Counted from the first letter of the stretch, positions 48,759 through 58,887 are shown. The stretch: 64,000 bases of DNA from Alicycliphilus sp. UBA6560 (GCA_002434305.1 DJJU01000013.1:248001-312000), one strand, 5' to 3'. The notes: generated from the sequence alone by a model not told the origin. Translations and numbers: made by a program.

Positions 48759-50960
48759 ATGAGATTCCGCACCTCTTGCCCCCCGCTGCAGCCCCTCGCG
48801 GCCGCCATGGGCCTGGCCCTTGCTGCCGCCGGCGCCCAGGCCCAGGCCCCGGAGGGCGCGCCCGCCTTGGCCGCCGTGACCGTGGAGGCCAGCGCCGACG
48901 CCTCGGCCCAGGGCCTGTCCAAGCCCTACGCCGGCGGGCAGGTGGCGCGCGGCGCGCGCGTGGGCGTACTGGGCACGCAGGACATGATGGACACGCCGTT
49001 CTCCGCCACCAGCTACACCAGCGGGCTGATCCAGGACCAGCAGGCCAGGAGCGTGGGCGACGTGCTGCTCAACGACGCCGGCGTGCGCCAGGCGCGGGGT
49101 TTTGGCAACTTCCAGCAGACGTATTTCGTGCGCGGCTTCACGCTGTATTCGGACGACGTGGCCTACAACGGCCTGTACGGCCTGGTGCCGCGCCAGTACA
49201 TGGCCACCGAGTTCGTCGAGCGCGTGGAGGTGTTTCGCGGCGCGAATGCGTTCCTGAGCGGCTCGGGTGCGGGCAGCGTCAGCGGCGGCGGCCTGGGCGG
49301 CCTTATCAACGTGGTGCCCAAGCGCGCCAGCAACGAGCCGCTCAGCCGCGTGGCCGTGGGCGCGGCCAGCGGCGGTCAGCTGTATGCGGCCACCGACCTG
49401 TCGCGCCGCTTCGGGCCGGACAACGCCACGGGCGTGCGCCTGAACCTGGCGCGGCGCAGCGGCGACACGGGCGTGGACGGCGAAGACACGCGCACCACCG
49501 TGGGCGCGCTGGGCCTGGACTGGCGCAGCAGCCGCACGCGCCTGTCGGCGGATCTGGGCTGGCAGGAGCATCGGCTGAGCGCGCCCCGGCCCGCCGTCAC
49601 GCCCACGGCCGGGCTGCCGATGCCGGCCGCGCCCGATGCCCGGGCCAACTACGCCCAGCCCTGGACGCACTCCGACAGCCGCGACCTGTTCGGCACCGTG
49701 CGCGGCGAGTTCGATTTCAATGACCAGTGGACGGGCTGGGCGGCCCTGGGCATGCGCCGCGGCAAGGAAGACAACGTCCTGTCGGGCCTGACGATCGCCA
49801 GCGGCACGGGCGACGCCACACTCAACCGCTTTGACAACACGCGCGAGAACCACATCAAGACCGGCGAGCTGGGCGTGCGTGGCACGTTCCAGACCGGCGC
49901 CATCCAGCACACGGCCGTGGCCTCGCTCACGGCTTTTGACTCCAGCGAGCGCAATGCCTGGGGCTACAACTACGCCACCGGCCAGACCAACAACCTCTAC
50001 CACCCCGTGGCGCTGACCCCGCCGCCGCTGACCGGCTTTGGCGGTACGCTGGGCAGCCCGCGCGAGACCGAGCGCATCCAGACCCGCAGCCTGGCCCTGG
50101 CCGACACCATGGCCTTCCTGGACGAGCGCCTGCTGCTCACGCTCGGCCTGCGCCACCAGACCATCCAGGTGGACGGCTTCGATGCCACCAGCGGCGCCAG
50201 TTCCGGCAGCTACGACAAGAGCCGCGTGACGCCGGTGGCGGGCGTGGTGTTCAAGCTGCGTCCCGAGGTGTCGGTGTACGCCAACTACATCGAGGGGCTG
50301 TCCAAGGGCGGTTCCGCCCCGGCGGCCAGCGGCGGGCAGCCCGTCGCCAACGCCGGCGAGGTGTTCGCGCCCTACGTCACGCGCCAGAAGGAGGTGGGCC
50401 TGAAGTACGACGGCAGCAGCATCGGCGCCAGCGCCGCCTTCTTCACCACCGACATGCCCAGCGCCTATGTGGTGAACAACGTCTACGGCGTGTTCGGCAA
50501 GCAGCGCAACCGCGGGCTGGAGTTCAACGTCTTCGGCGAGCCCGCCAGGGGCCTGCGCGTGCTCGGCGGTCTGACGCTGCTGGACGCTGAATACCTGACC
50601 TCGGCGGGCGGCGCCTTCGACGGCCATCGCGTGGTGGGTGTGCCGCGCAGCCAGGCCAACCTGGGCGCCGAATGGGATGTGCCGGGCGTGAGCGGCCTGG
50701 CGCTGAACGCCCGCGTGCTCTACACCGGGGCCCAGTACGCCAACGCGGCCAACACCCTGCGCGCGCCCAGCTGGACGCGGCTGGACCTGGGCGCGCGCTA
50801 TCTGCTGGACGTGGGCGGAAAACTGGTCACGCTGAACGCGCGCGTGGACAACGTGGCCAACCGCGGCTACTGGGCCTCGGTGGGCGGCTACAGCACCTAT
50901 GGCTACCTGGTGCAGGGCGGCCCGCGCACGTTCTCGCTCACGGCCAGCGTCGACTTCTGA
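48759..50960 (+). CDS. TonB-dependent siderophore receptor
   Basis: A 733-residue outer membrane receptor. The signal peptide ends GAQAQA. A plug domain (about 60-190) contains DVLLNDAGVRQARGFGNFQQ in part (core RGFGNFQQTYFVRGF) and VERVEVFRGANAFLSGSG. The beta-barrel ends with a C-terminal Phe. It imports a ferric siderophore with TonB-ExbBD energy. The ATG at 48759 is used; a TTG ten codons upstream lies in the Fur-like box. The TGA overlaps the next ATG by one base. Confidence 0.93.
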   Translation: MRFRTSCPPLQPLAAAMGLALAAAGAQAQAPEGAPALAAVTVEASADASAQGLSKPYAGGQVARGARVGVLGTQDMMDTPFSATSYTSGLIQDQQARSVGDVLLNDAGVRQARGFGNFQQTYFVRGFTLYSDDVAYNGLYGLVPRQYMATEFVERVEVFRGANAFLSGSGAGSVSGGGLGGLINVVPKRASNEPLSRVAVGAASGGQLYAATDLSRRFGPDNATGVRLNLARRSGDTGVDGEDTRTTVGALGLDWRSSRTRLSADLGWQEHRLSAPRPAVTPTAGLPMPAAPDARANYAQPWTHSDSRDLFGTVRGEFDFNDQWTGWAALGMRRGKEDNVLSGLTIASGTGDATLNRFDNTRENHIKTGELGVRGTFQTGAIQHTAVASLTAFDSSERNAWGYNYATGQTNNLYHPVALTPPPLTGFGGTLGSPRETERIQTRSLALADTMAFLDERLLLTLGLRHQTIQVDGFDATSGASSGSYDKSRVTPVAGVVFKLRPEVSVYANYIEGLSKGGSAPAASGGQPVANAGEVFAPYVTRQKEVGLKYDGSSIGASAAFFTTDMPSAYVVNNVYGVFGKQRNRGLEFNVFGEPARGLRVLGGLTLLDAEYLTSAGGAFDGHRVVGVPRSQANLGAEWDVPGVSGLALNARVLYTGAQYANAANTLRAPSWTRLDLGARYLLDVGGKLVTLNARVDNVANRGYWASVGGYSTYGYLVQGGPRTFSLTASVDF

Positions 50961-52210
50961 TGCGTGCCTTCTGGACGGTCGTGCACCGCTGGGCAGGGCT
51001 CACCGTGGCCCTGTTCCTCATCGTCGCCGGGCTCACCGGCGCGGTGATCTCGTGGGACCACGAGATCGACGAGTGGCTGAACGCGGACATCATGCACACC
51101 CCGGGCCGCGGCCCGCTGCAGGACCCGCTCGTGCTCGCCGCCGCCGTGGAGGCGGACGACCCGCGCGCCGAGGTGAGCTACATGACACTGGGGCTGGAGG
51201 AGGGCCACGCCGCCTCCTTCCTGGTGCGCCCGCGCACCGACCCGGCCACCGGCGCCAAGTTCGCGCTGGGCTACAACACCGTCTACGTCGATCCCGTCAC
51301 GGCCCGCATCACCGGCCACCGCGACTCGCGCAGCATCGCGCTCAGCAAGCGCAACCTCATGCCCTGGCTGCGCCACCTGCACGAAAGCCTGCACATGCCG
51401 GCCTTCTGGGGAAGCGACCGCTGGGGCTTCCGGCTCATGGGCGTCGTGGCATTGGTGTGGCTGCTGGACAGTTTCGTGGCGCTGTACCTCACCTTTCCGC
51501 CGCGCCAGGCCGTGCGTTCGGTCCGCACCTGGGCCAGCCGCTGGCGCCCGTCGTGGCTGCTGCGCTGGCGCGCGGGCGGCTACAAGCTCAATTTCGACCT
51601 GCACCGCGCGGGCGGGCTGTGGGTCTGGGGCGTGATCATCGTGGTGTCGTTCACCTCGTTCTCGCTCAACCTCTACCGCGAGGTGTTCTACCCGGTGATG
51701 AGCACGATCTCGACGACCACGCCCGGCCCCTACGAAACCCTCAAGCCGGCGCCGCTGGGCACCTTCATCCAGCCGCGCATCGGCTTTGCCGACGCCATCG
51801 CCATCGCCCGGCACGAGGGCGAGCGCCTGGGCTTCGCGCACCCGCCCGGCGGCATCTGGTACGGCGGCGACTTCCCGTTCTACAACGTCTCGTTCTTCGA
51901 CCCCGGCAACGAGATGGGCGCCCTGGGCATGGGCCTGTCCAACATCTACGTCAGCTCCGACACGGGCGAGGTGCTGGGCACGCACCGGCCCTGGCACGGC
52001 ACCGCCGCCGACGTGTTCGTACAGCTGCAGCTGCCGCTGCACTCCGGCCGCATACTGGGCCTGCCGGGTCGCATCCTCATGTCGCTCATGGGCCTGGCGG
52101 TGGTCATGCTCACCATCACCGGCATCGTGATCTGGGAGCGCAAGCGCCGGGCGCGCCGGCTGGAGCGGCCCGCCGCCCGCGGCCTGGCGCGCCTGCAGGC
52201 GCGGCGCTAG
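50960..52210 (+). CDS. PepSY-associated TM helix protein (iron-uptake type)
   Basis: A 416-residue inner membrane protein with four membrane segments. The first is preceded by WTVVHRWAGLT; conserved His are in LHESLHMP and DLHRAGGLWVW. PepSY-TM proteins next to TonB receptors are thought to reduce ferric siderophores in the periplasm. Its start overlaps the receptor stop (TGATG). Confidence 0.88.
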   Translation: MRAFWTVVHRWAGLTVALFLIVAGLTGAVISWDHEIDEWLNADIMHTPGRGPLQDPLVLAAAVEADDPRAEVSYMTLGLEEGHAASFLVRPRTDPATGAKFALGYNTVYVDPVTARITGHRDSRSIALSKRNLMPWLRHLHESLHMPAFWGSDRWGFRLMGVVALVWLLDSFVALYLTFPPRQAVRSVRTWASRWRPSWLLRWRAGGYKLNFDLHRAGGLWVWGVIIVVSFTSFSLNLYREVFYPVMSTISTTTPGPYETLKPAPLGTFIQPRIGFADAIAIARHEGERLGFAHPPGGIWYGGDFPFYNVSFFDPGNEMGALGMGLSNIYVSSDTGEVLGTHRPWHGTAADVFVQLQLPLHSGRILGLPGRILMSLMGLAVVMLTITGIVIWERKRRARRLERPAARGLARLQARR

Positions 52211-53085
52211 TGCCGGCGCAGCAGCGCCTGGCGCAGCAGGCGCGAGGCGCGGTCGCGGATGTGCAGCGGGCTGTGCCCCGGGTGGCGCGGGCGTGAGCGG
52301 TACTGCTCGCAGGCGGCCAGGAAGTCCTGCAGGATGGGCGTGTCGTCCATCACGGCACCGCTCTTGGCGCGGAATTCCGGGTGCCACTGGGTGGCAGCGA
52401 TGTAGCCGCGCCCCTGGTGCGGGCTGCGCCGGATGGCCTCGGGCACGCAGTCGGGCCAGCTCCAGGCCTCGATCTCGAAACCCGGGGCCAGCTGCTTGAT
52501 GCCCTGGTGGTGGATGCTGTTGACGCGCACCCGCTCCTGGCCCGGGTACAAGCGGGCCAGGCGGCTGCCGGGGACCAGGTCCACGTCGTGGAAGTGCTGG
52601 TCGTAGGTGCCGGGGTCGCGGTGGCGCATGGCGCCGGGGTGCTGGGTCTCGATGTCCTGGTACAGCGTGCCGCCGAAGGCCACGTTGATCAGCTGCAGGC
52701 CGCGGCAGACGCCGAAGATGGGCTTGCCCTGCTGCTCGAAGGCCTCGACCACGGCCAGGTCGTACAGGTCGCGGATGCGGTCGCCGGTCCAGGCCTCGCG
52801 CAGCGGCACCTCGCCGTAGCTGCCCGGCCAGACGTCGGCGCCGCCGTGCATAACCATGCCGTCCAGCCACTCGGCGTAGTGCTTGAGGGTGACGTCGCCG
52901 CGTGCCGTCTCGCCGGTGGGGCAGGGCACCATGACCACCAGCGCGCCGGCTGACATGAGCCAATGGGCGATGGACTGCTCGACGTACTGCAGCGTCTTGT
53001 TGGTAAACAGCGTCCGCTTGGGGTCCGCGTGCGAAAAGCAGGCCGAAAGGCCGATCTTCAGGCGCTGCTGAGGCGGGTTCATCAT
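52207..53085 (-). CDS. puuD: Gamma-glutamyl-gamma-aminobutyrate hydrolase family (PuuD-like)
   Basis: A 292-residue class I amidotransferase-like hydrolase. The nucleophile Cys is in FGVCRGLQ near residue 125; His and Glu are in ATQWHPEF near 235. PuuD cleaves gamma-glutamyl-GABA in putrescine degradation; no other puu gene is adjacent, so glutamine amidotransferase-like or other peptide substrates are possible. The start is one of two tandem ATGs after AAGGAACG. It converges with the PepSY gene, overlapping by four bases. Confidence 0.82.
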   Translation of the reverse strand: MMNPPQQRLKIGLSACFSHADPKRTLFTNKTLQYVEQSIAHWLMSAGALVVMVPCPTGETARGDVTLKHYAEWLDGMVMHGGADVWPGSYGEVPLREAWTGDRIRDLYDLAVVEAFEQQGKPIFGVCRGLQLINVAFGGTLYQDIETQHPGAMRHRDPGTYDQHFHDVDLVPGSRLARLYPGQERVRVNSIHHQGIKQLAPGFEIEAWSWPDCVPEAIRRSPHQGRGYIAATQWHPEFRAKSGAVMDDTPILQDFLAACEQYRSRPRHPGHSPLHIRDRASRLLRQALLRRH

Positions 53086-53172
53086 CGGAAAAAATCGTTC
53101 CTTCACCACGACGCATTGTGTCCGTTGGGGTGGGCAGGGGCTGTAGGAGCCCGCCAGCAGCCCTTGGGAGGC

Positions 53173-53215
53173 TTGAGCGCAATCAAGCCCGAGCGCCGCG
53201 CGGCTGGGGCATGAT
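53173..53215 (+). promoter_or_regulatory. Candidate FNR/ANR-dependent promoter of the hibernation factor
   Basis: TTGAGCGCAATCAA (53173-53186) within a 7-base perfect inverted repeat, GGCTTGA-N6-TCAAGCC. A -10-like CATGAT lies at 53210-53215. The box centre is 41.5 bases before the predicted start near 53221, the class II FNR spacing. Confidence 0.5.
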
Positions 53216-53282
53216 GGTTGCAAGCCCGGCGCCAGGAGCGCCGACATCCTCACACCCTGTTTACGAGCAAAGGAGAAACACC

Positions 53283-53645
53283 ATGCAGGTGCAGGTTCGC
53301 ACGGACGACAACATTCAGGGCGGCGAGTCGCTGATCGATTGGGCGCAGCAGGAAGCCCTGTCCAAGCTGGCCCGTTTTCGGGAATACCTCACGCGGGTCG
53401 AGGTCTACTTGTCCGACACCAATGCCGGCAAGGGCGGCAGCGCCGACAAGCGCTGCATCATCGAAGCGCGCCCGGCCAACCACCAGCCGCTGAGTGCGCA
53501 GGCCGATGCCGCCACGGTGAGCGAAGCCTTCCACGCCGCGATGGACAAGCTCGTCCGCGTGGTGGGCGACGATCAGGACCGCCACCGCGCCAAGCAGGGC
53601 CACGAGACCATCCGCACGCCGGACGGTCGACCCGCAGGCACCTGA
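53283..53645 (+). CDS. hpf: HPF/RaiA family ribosome hibernation factor (short)
   Basis: A 120-residue protein matching the HPF/RaiA fold: VQVRTDDNIQGGESL, ARFREYLTRVEVYLSD, KRCIIEARPANHQPL and AAMDKLVRVV. It lacks the C-terminal extension of long HPF, so it is a YfiA/HPF short form. It binds the 30S decoding site and blocks translation in stress. AAAGGAG precedes the ATG; a strong terminator follows. Confidence 0.85.
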   Translation: MQVQVRTDDNIQGGESLIDWAQQEALSKLARFREYLTRVEVYLSDTNAGKGGSADKRCIIEARPANHQPLSAQADAATVSEAFHAAMDKLVRVVGDDQDRHRAKQGHETIRTPDGRPAGT

Positions 53646-53670
53646 GCCACGGCGGCGCCCGCGCCTATCC

Positions 53671-53699
53671 AAAAGGCCGCCCATGCTGGCGGCCTTTTT
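53671..53699 (+). terminator. Bidirectional rho-independent terminator
   Basis: AAAAGGCCGCC (53671-53681), loop CATGCT, GGCGGCCTTTTT (53688-53699). T-runs on both strands serve hpf and the convergent DUF924 gene. Confidence 0.92.
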
Positions 53700-53715
53700 C
53701 ATGGCGGGGTGGGTG

Positions 53716-54255
53716 CTAGAAGCTGCTGCCCGGCTGCTGCAAAAAGGCCAGCTCCTCGGCCGTGCTGTCGCGGCCCAGGGTGGCGTTGCGGTGCGGGTAG
53801 CGGCCGAAGCGCTCGATGATCTCGGCGTGCCGCCGGGCGAAGTCCAGATTCTCCGCCCGCCCCAGGGCGCCGAACAGGCGCAGCGACTCGCGCTGCACGG
53901 CCCGCGACTCGCTGTGCATGTAGGGCATGTACAGAAACGAGCGCTGCTCCGGCGTCAGCGGCCGGTCCAGCCCGGCGGCCACGGCCTCCTGCGCCAGGAC
54001 CAGCGCCATGCCGTCGTGCGCGAAGGCGTTGGGGCTGCCCCGCCACAGGTTGCGCGAGAACTGGTCCAGCACGATGACCTCGGCCAGCCGGCCCTCGGGC
54101 GTGGCGCGCCACGCCCACAGCTCGCCCTGCGCGGCGCTGGCCTGCAGGGCGCCGAAGCGCTCGCGGATCTCGGCGTCGAAGGCGTCGTCGCGGGCGAAGC
54201 GGCGCGTGGGCGGGGTCTCGTCGAACCAGAAATGCAGCACGTTCTCAGGGGACAT
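53716..54255 (-). CDS. DUF924 family protein
   Basis: A 179-residue TPR-like helical protein: VLHFWFDE, VIVLDQFSRNLWRG, LTPEQRSFLYMPYMHSE and GRYPHRNATLGR. The family is widespread and uncharacterised. The ATG at 54255 is chosen from conservation; it has GGGGAC upstream. Confidence 0.9.
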   Translation of the reverse strand: MSPENVLHFWFDETPPTRRFARDDAFDAEIRERFGALQASAAQGELWAWRATPEGRLAEVIVLDQFSRNLWRGSPNAFAHDGMALVLAQEAVAAGLDRPLTPEQRSFLYMPYMHSESRAVQRESLRLFGALGRAENLDFARRHAEIIERFGRYPHRNATLGRDSTAEELAFLQQPGSSF

Positions 54256-54306
54256 GGCGGTGGCGCGCCGGTGCGGCGCGTGAAAGAAAGAAGGTGGACA
54301 AGAAAA

Positions 54307-54331
54307 GGCCGGCCGCACAGGGCGGCCGGCC
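54307..54331 (-). terminator. Rho-independent terminator of the OmpA gene
   Basis: GGCCGGCCGC (54307-54316) and GCGGCCGGCC (54322-54331) form a perfect 10-base stem with a 5-base loop. On the minus strand TTTT follows. Confidence 0.85.
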
Positions 54332-54349
54332 GTGGGGCAGGTCGGGCCG

Positions 54350-55270
54350 TTAGCGCCCGCGCAGCCGGCCCTGCTCGTCGGCGATCACGATCTCCACGCG
54401 GCGGTTCATGGCCCGGCCCTCGGCCGAGCCATTGTCGGCCACCGGGTAGGACTTGCCGTAGCCGCGCGCCGTGATGCGGCTGGGCTCCACGCCGCGCTGC
54501 ACCAGGGCGGCCTGCACCGACTGGGCGCGGCGCTGCGACAGCTCCATGTTGTAGGCGTCGCCGCCCACGCTGTCGGTATAGCCCTCGATCAGCAGCCGCC
54601 GGTCGGGGAACTGGCGCAGAAAGCCTGCCAGCTTGTCCAGGCGCGGCCCGGCCTGGGGCGTCAGCTCGGCCTTGTTGAAGGCGAACAGCACGTCGCCCAG
54701 CGTGACCAGCAGGCCGCGCTCGGTCTGCTGACCCTCGATGTCGCGCAGCTGCGCTTCCAGCTGCTGCACGCGCTCCTGGGCACTGCGGGCGGCGGCCTGC
54801 TGCTGGGCGGCGCGCTGCTCGGCGCTCATGGCCTGCTGCTGGGCGACCTGGGCGTTGCGCGCCTGGGCGGCGGCCTGCTGGCGCGCGGCCTCGGCCTCGC
54901 GGGTGCGGGCCTGCAGGCGCAGGCGGTCGGCCTCGCTGCCCACGTCCTTGATGTTGGCTTCGGCCTTGCGGGCGCGTGCCGTGTTCACAGCCGTATCGGC
55001 CTGCTGCGTGGCCAGGTAGGCCAGGTGGTTGGCCTCGGCAGCGTCGTGGTCGTCGCGCCAGACCTTGTCGGCGCGTGCCAGCGTGTCGGCTGCGGTGCGG
55101 GCCTCCAGCTGGGCGTACTGGCCCACATCAGGGTCGGCGACGGTGCGGTTGACGGTGGTGCGGGCCTGCTCGACCGATTCGAGCGGCGCGCGCGAGGCGC
55201 AGGCGGCCAGGGTGCCGGCGGCGATCAGGGCAGCGGCCAGGCTGCCGAGGCGATGGAGCGTAGAGGGCAT
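54350..55270 (-). CDS. OmpA-family lipoprotein with DUF4398 region
   Basis: A 306-residue lipoprotein (lipobox LAAC, Cys about 24). A DUF4398-like helical segment follows, then an Ala/Gln/Arg-rich coiled coil (about 90-190), then an OmpA peptidoglycan-binding domain: ALTPQAGPRLDKL-type start, LLIEGYTDSVGG, LSQRRAQSVQAAL, NRRVEIVI. It should tether the outer membrane to peptidoglycan. It follows a DUF4398 lipoprotein after 64 bases. Confidence 0.92.
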   Translation of the reverse strand: MPSTLHRLGSLAAALIAAGTLAACASRAPLESVEQARTTVNRTVADPDVGQYAQLEARTAADTLARADKVWRDDHDAAEANHLAYLATQQADTAVNTARARKAEANIKDVGSEADRLRLQARTREAEAARQQAAAQARNAQVAQQQAMSAEQRAAQQQAAARSAQERVQQLEAQLRDIEGQQTERGLLVTLGDVLFAFNKAELTPQAGPRLDKLAGFLRQFPDRRLLIEGYTDSVGGDAYNMELSQRRAQSVQAALVQRGVEPSRITARGYGKSYPVADNGSAEGRAMNRRVEIVIADEQGRLRGR

Positions 55271-55334
55271 GGGGGCGTTCCTTCAACAAACAGGACGGTA
55301 AGACGGATCGGGGCGAGCGCTTTGCCGGTGCGGC

Positions 55335-55820
55335 TTAGCGTGCGGGCGCGGGCGTCGTCGTGATGGTGGTGGTCGTCGTGGTGCCAGCCGGGGCGGGCGT
55401 CGGTACAGGAACCGGCACCGGCACGGCCACCGGCGTGGCCGAGGTGCGCGCGCGGTAGTCGATCTCGCGCTGCAGCGAGCGGATGCTGCCCTGCACCTCC
55501 TGCAGCGTGCGGGCGTTGTCCACCGCCTCGGCCTTGGACTCGGCCAGGCGCGCCTCGGCCTCGGCCTCGGTGGCCAGGCGGCGGGCTTCCTTGTAGTCCT
55601 TGTTGGACATGGCGCGCTCGGCCTGCAGCCACTTGTCACGGGCGCGCTGCATCTCCACGGGGGCGTTGGCCGCCACCTCGGGCATGGCCGTCACGCGCTC
55701 GACGGCGGCGCGGCCGACGGCCATCTCCTCGGTGGGCTTGGGGGTGGACGAGCACGCGGCCAAGGCACCCAGTGCCAGTGCGGCCGAAGCCGTTCGCAAA
55801 AGGGAGGAAGTAGTGGGCAT
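55335..55820 (-). CDS. DUF4398 lipoprotein
   Basis: A 161-residue lipoprotein (lipobox LAAC, Cys about 23). The helical DUF4398 region is KPTEEMAVGRAAVERVTAMP to about residue 110 and ends in a Pro/Val/Thr repeat tail (PVPVPVPTPAP, then a Thr run). It is homologous to the N-terminal half of the adjacent OmpA protein, so the pair probably acts together in the outer membrane. Confidence 0.85.
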   Translation of the reverse strand: MPTTSSLLRTASAALALGALAACSSTPKPTEEMAVGRAAVERVTAMPEVAANAPVEMQRARDKWLQAERAMSNKDYKEARRLATEAEAEARLAESKAEAVDNARTLQEVQGSIRSLQREIDYRARTSATPVAVPVPVPVPTPAPAGTTTTTTITTTPAPAR

Positions 55821-56009
55821 GGGGAAGACTCCAACGGGGTTGAATCACAAGCCGCACGCCACGGGGGCGGGGCACGGATGTGCCGGTGGGCGCAGAGCGT
55901 GGATGCTGCCGCGCCATGGCACCGTTGAAGAAAATTATGGAAACCCGCCCGCCGGATGCCCCGTAGGCACAGCGCAGCAGCGGGCGTGGGCCAAGTCCGA
56001 CTGGGAATG

Positions 56010-56070
56010 CAGGCCAAAACAGCCTCCAGCGCTTTCTGGACAAGCGCCAGCAGCTATTGATTGAATAGCG
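56010..56070 (-). repeat. Double-hairpin dispersed repeat, copy 15
   Basis: Reverse orientation: AGGCCAAAACAGCCTCCAGC, then GCTTTCTGGACAAGCGCCAGC and AGCTATTGATTG. It is 3' of the M23 peptidase gene in that gene's orientation. Confidence 0.8.
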
Positions 56071-56107
56071 AAAAGTGAAGGGGAATGCAGCCGGCAGAGG
56101 CCCGGGC

Positions 56108-56710
56108 CTAGGGGCCGCGCAGCACCGGGTGCGGGTTGATCGCGTCGCCCTTCCACCACGCCTTGTCAGCCGGCAGGCGGGCGATGGCGAAGTGCAGGTG
56201 CGGCGCCTGCGCGCTGGCGTTGCCGCTGCTGCCCACATAGCCGATAACCTGGCCGCGGCGCACCTGCTGGCCCTCGCGCAGGCCGTCGGCGTAGCGCTCC
56301 AGGTGCGCGTAGTAGTAGCTGTATTGCTCGCAGGGGTCGAACTGGTAGATGGTGATGCCGCCGGGCTTGCTCAGGAACAGCTTGGCGATGCGCCCGTCCT
56401 CCACGGCCAGCACCGGCGTGCCGGCGGGCGCCAGGATGTCGATGGCGTCGTGCCGACGGCCCTGGCTGCGCGCCTGGCTGAAGGTGTCGGCCAGGTCCTG
56501 GGGCTGCACGCCCTGCACCGGCAGCGTGAGCCGGCGCAGCGCCAGGGCGGCGGTGTCTTGCGGCAGGGGATGGTCTGCCGGCGTGGCCAGGGCCGGCGCC
56601 GCCGGGGCGCTGCCGGCCGGCGCGCACTGGCCCGCATGGGCGGGCAGCAGCGGCGCGGCGGCTGCCAGCAGGGTGAGGGCGAGGGCGGTGCGCCGACGGT
56701 CCCGCACCAC
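56108..56710 (-). CDS. M23 family metallopeptidase
   Basis: A 200-residue exported protein (signal ends PAHAG). Zinc ligands of the M23/LytM fold: RRHDAIDI (His and Asp) near 85 and PHLHFAI near 170. Active-site motifs are intact, so it is likely a peptidoglycan endopeptidase. It lies 5 bases after the L,D-transpeptidase gene. Confidence 0.88.
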   Translation of the reverse strand: MVRDRRRTALALTLLAAAAPLLPAHAGQCAPAGSAPAAPALATPADHPLPQDTAALALRRLTLPVQGVQPQDLADTFSQARSQGRRHDAIDILAPAGTPVLAVEDGRIAKLFLSKPGGITIYQFDPCEQYSYYYAHLERYADGLREGQQVRRGQVIGYVGSSGNASAQAPHLHFAIARLPADKAWWKGDAINPHPVLRGP

Positions 56711-56715
56711 GGTTT

Positions 56716-57717
56716 TCAGGCCTTCACCTCGACCTGGGCGCCCACCTTGATGACCCGGGCCAGGCGCTCGGCGTCCCAGTTGGTCAGGTGGATGCAGCCG
56801 TTGCTCTCCGAATGCCCGACCTTGGCCGGGTCCGGCGTGCCGTGGATGCCCCAGTGCGGCTTGGTCAGGCCCAGCCAGATGGTGCCCACGGGGTTGTTGG
56901 GCCCGGGCGGCAGCTCGGCCTTTTGCGCATCCTTGGGGGCCGTCTTGAGCAGTTGGGGGTCGAAGGTGAAGCTGGGGTTCTCGGCCGCGTTCTTGATGGC
57001 CATGCGGCCCAGCGGCAGCGGGTCGTTGGCCTCGTTGCCGATGCTGATGGGAAAGCCGGCCGCGGGCTGGCCGTCCTGGTCCAGCACGAACAGCACGCGC
57101 TCGCCCTTGTCGATCTCGATGCGCTGCGCCAGGCGCGTGGGCGCCTTGGCTTCGCGCACATTGGGCACCACGATCTCGCTGCCGGCGGCGATCTTCGCGT
57201 CCGGGTTCAGGCGCTTCAGGTACTGCGGGCTGACGTGGAAGCGCTCGCCCAGCATCTCCTCAACCGACTCGTAGGGCAGGGCCTTGAGCCGGGCACGCTC
57301 GGCCACGTCGGCGGGCGTGGCCTCGAAGGGGCCGGCGGCGTCCTGCTCGGTGACGGTGTAGCGCGTGAGCAGCGGCGCGTCGCTGGCCTGGCGCAGGGCC
57401 TGCCAGGTGGCCTCGTCGATGCGGCCGCTGCTCTTCAGGCCGTGGGCGCGCTGGAAGGCGGCCACCATGCGCTGCATGTTCTTGCCAAACTGGCCGTCGA
57501 TCTCGCCGGGCGAGAACCACGCGCGGTCCAGCAGGATCTGCGCGCGTGCCACGGCGGCCGAGCGCGCGCCCTGCGCCAGCGCCGGCGTGTCGCTGGCGGC
57601 ATTGAAGGTGTCGAAGTCCAGTGCGGCGGCGCCGTCGCGCGCCGCACGGGCCCAGGCCGGGGGCGCCACCCCGATGGCGATGGCGGAGGCAAGCAGGAAG
57701 CGGCGGGAAAGCGTCAT
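56716..57717 (-). CDS. L,D-transpeptidase (YkuD) with PG-binding domain
   Basis: A 333-residue exported protein with a twin-arginine-like signal (SRRFLLASAIA). A PG_binding_1 domain (about 50-110) and a LysM-like segment (about 150-190) precede the YkuD domain with catalytic GHSESNGCIHLTNWD. It crosslinks peptidoglycan 3-3 or attaches proteins. Co-operonic with the M23 gene. Confidence 0.9.
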   Translation of the reverse strand: MTLSRRFLLASAIAIGVAPPAWARAARDGAAALDFDTFNAASDTPALAQGARSAAVARAQILLDRAWFSPGEIDGQFGKNMQRMVAAFQRAHGLKSSGRIDEATWQALRQASDAPLLTRYTVTEQDAAGPFEATPADVAERARLKALPYESVEEMLGERFHVSPQYLKRLNPDAKIAAGSEIVVPNVREAKAPTRLAQRIEIDKGERVLFVLDQDGQPAAGFPISIGNEANDPLPLGRMAIKNAAENPSFTFDPQLLKTAPKDAQKAELPPGPNNPVGTIWLGLTKPHWGIHGTPDPAKVGHSESNGCIHLTNWDAERLARVIKVGAQVEVKA

Positions 57718-57818
57718 GGCGGGGCAGGGATGGAAGGCAAAAAAGATGCCCCGCAGTGTCGCCACTCGGCCGCGCCCGGGCTGTAGGAAACGCCTGCGCC
57801 GCGCCGTCCGCTGCGGCG

Positions 57819-57848
57819 CCAACGAAAACGCGCCCCGAAGGGCGCGTT
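57819..57848 (-). terminator. Rho-independent terminator of tkt-gap
   Basis: AACGCGCC (57827-57834), loop of 6, GGCGCGTT (57841-57848); on the minus strand the stem is followed by TTCGTT. It ends the tkt-gap transcript. Confidence 0.75.
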
Positions 57849-57885
57849 GCGGGCAGCGGGCTGCCGGGGTGCCGGTGGGCGCGGC

Positions 57886-58887
<1,002 letters not shown>

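Noticed and set aside
48729..48759. TTG start ten codons upstream for the TonB receptor
   Set aside because: It overlaps the Fur-like box and lengthens the signal peptide with no gain; the ATG at 48759 fits better.
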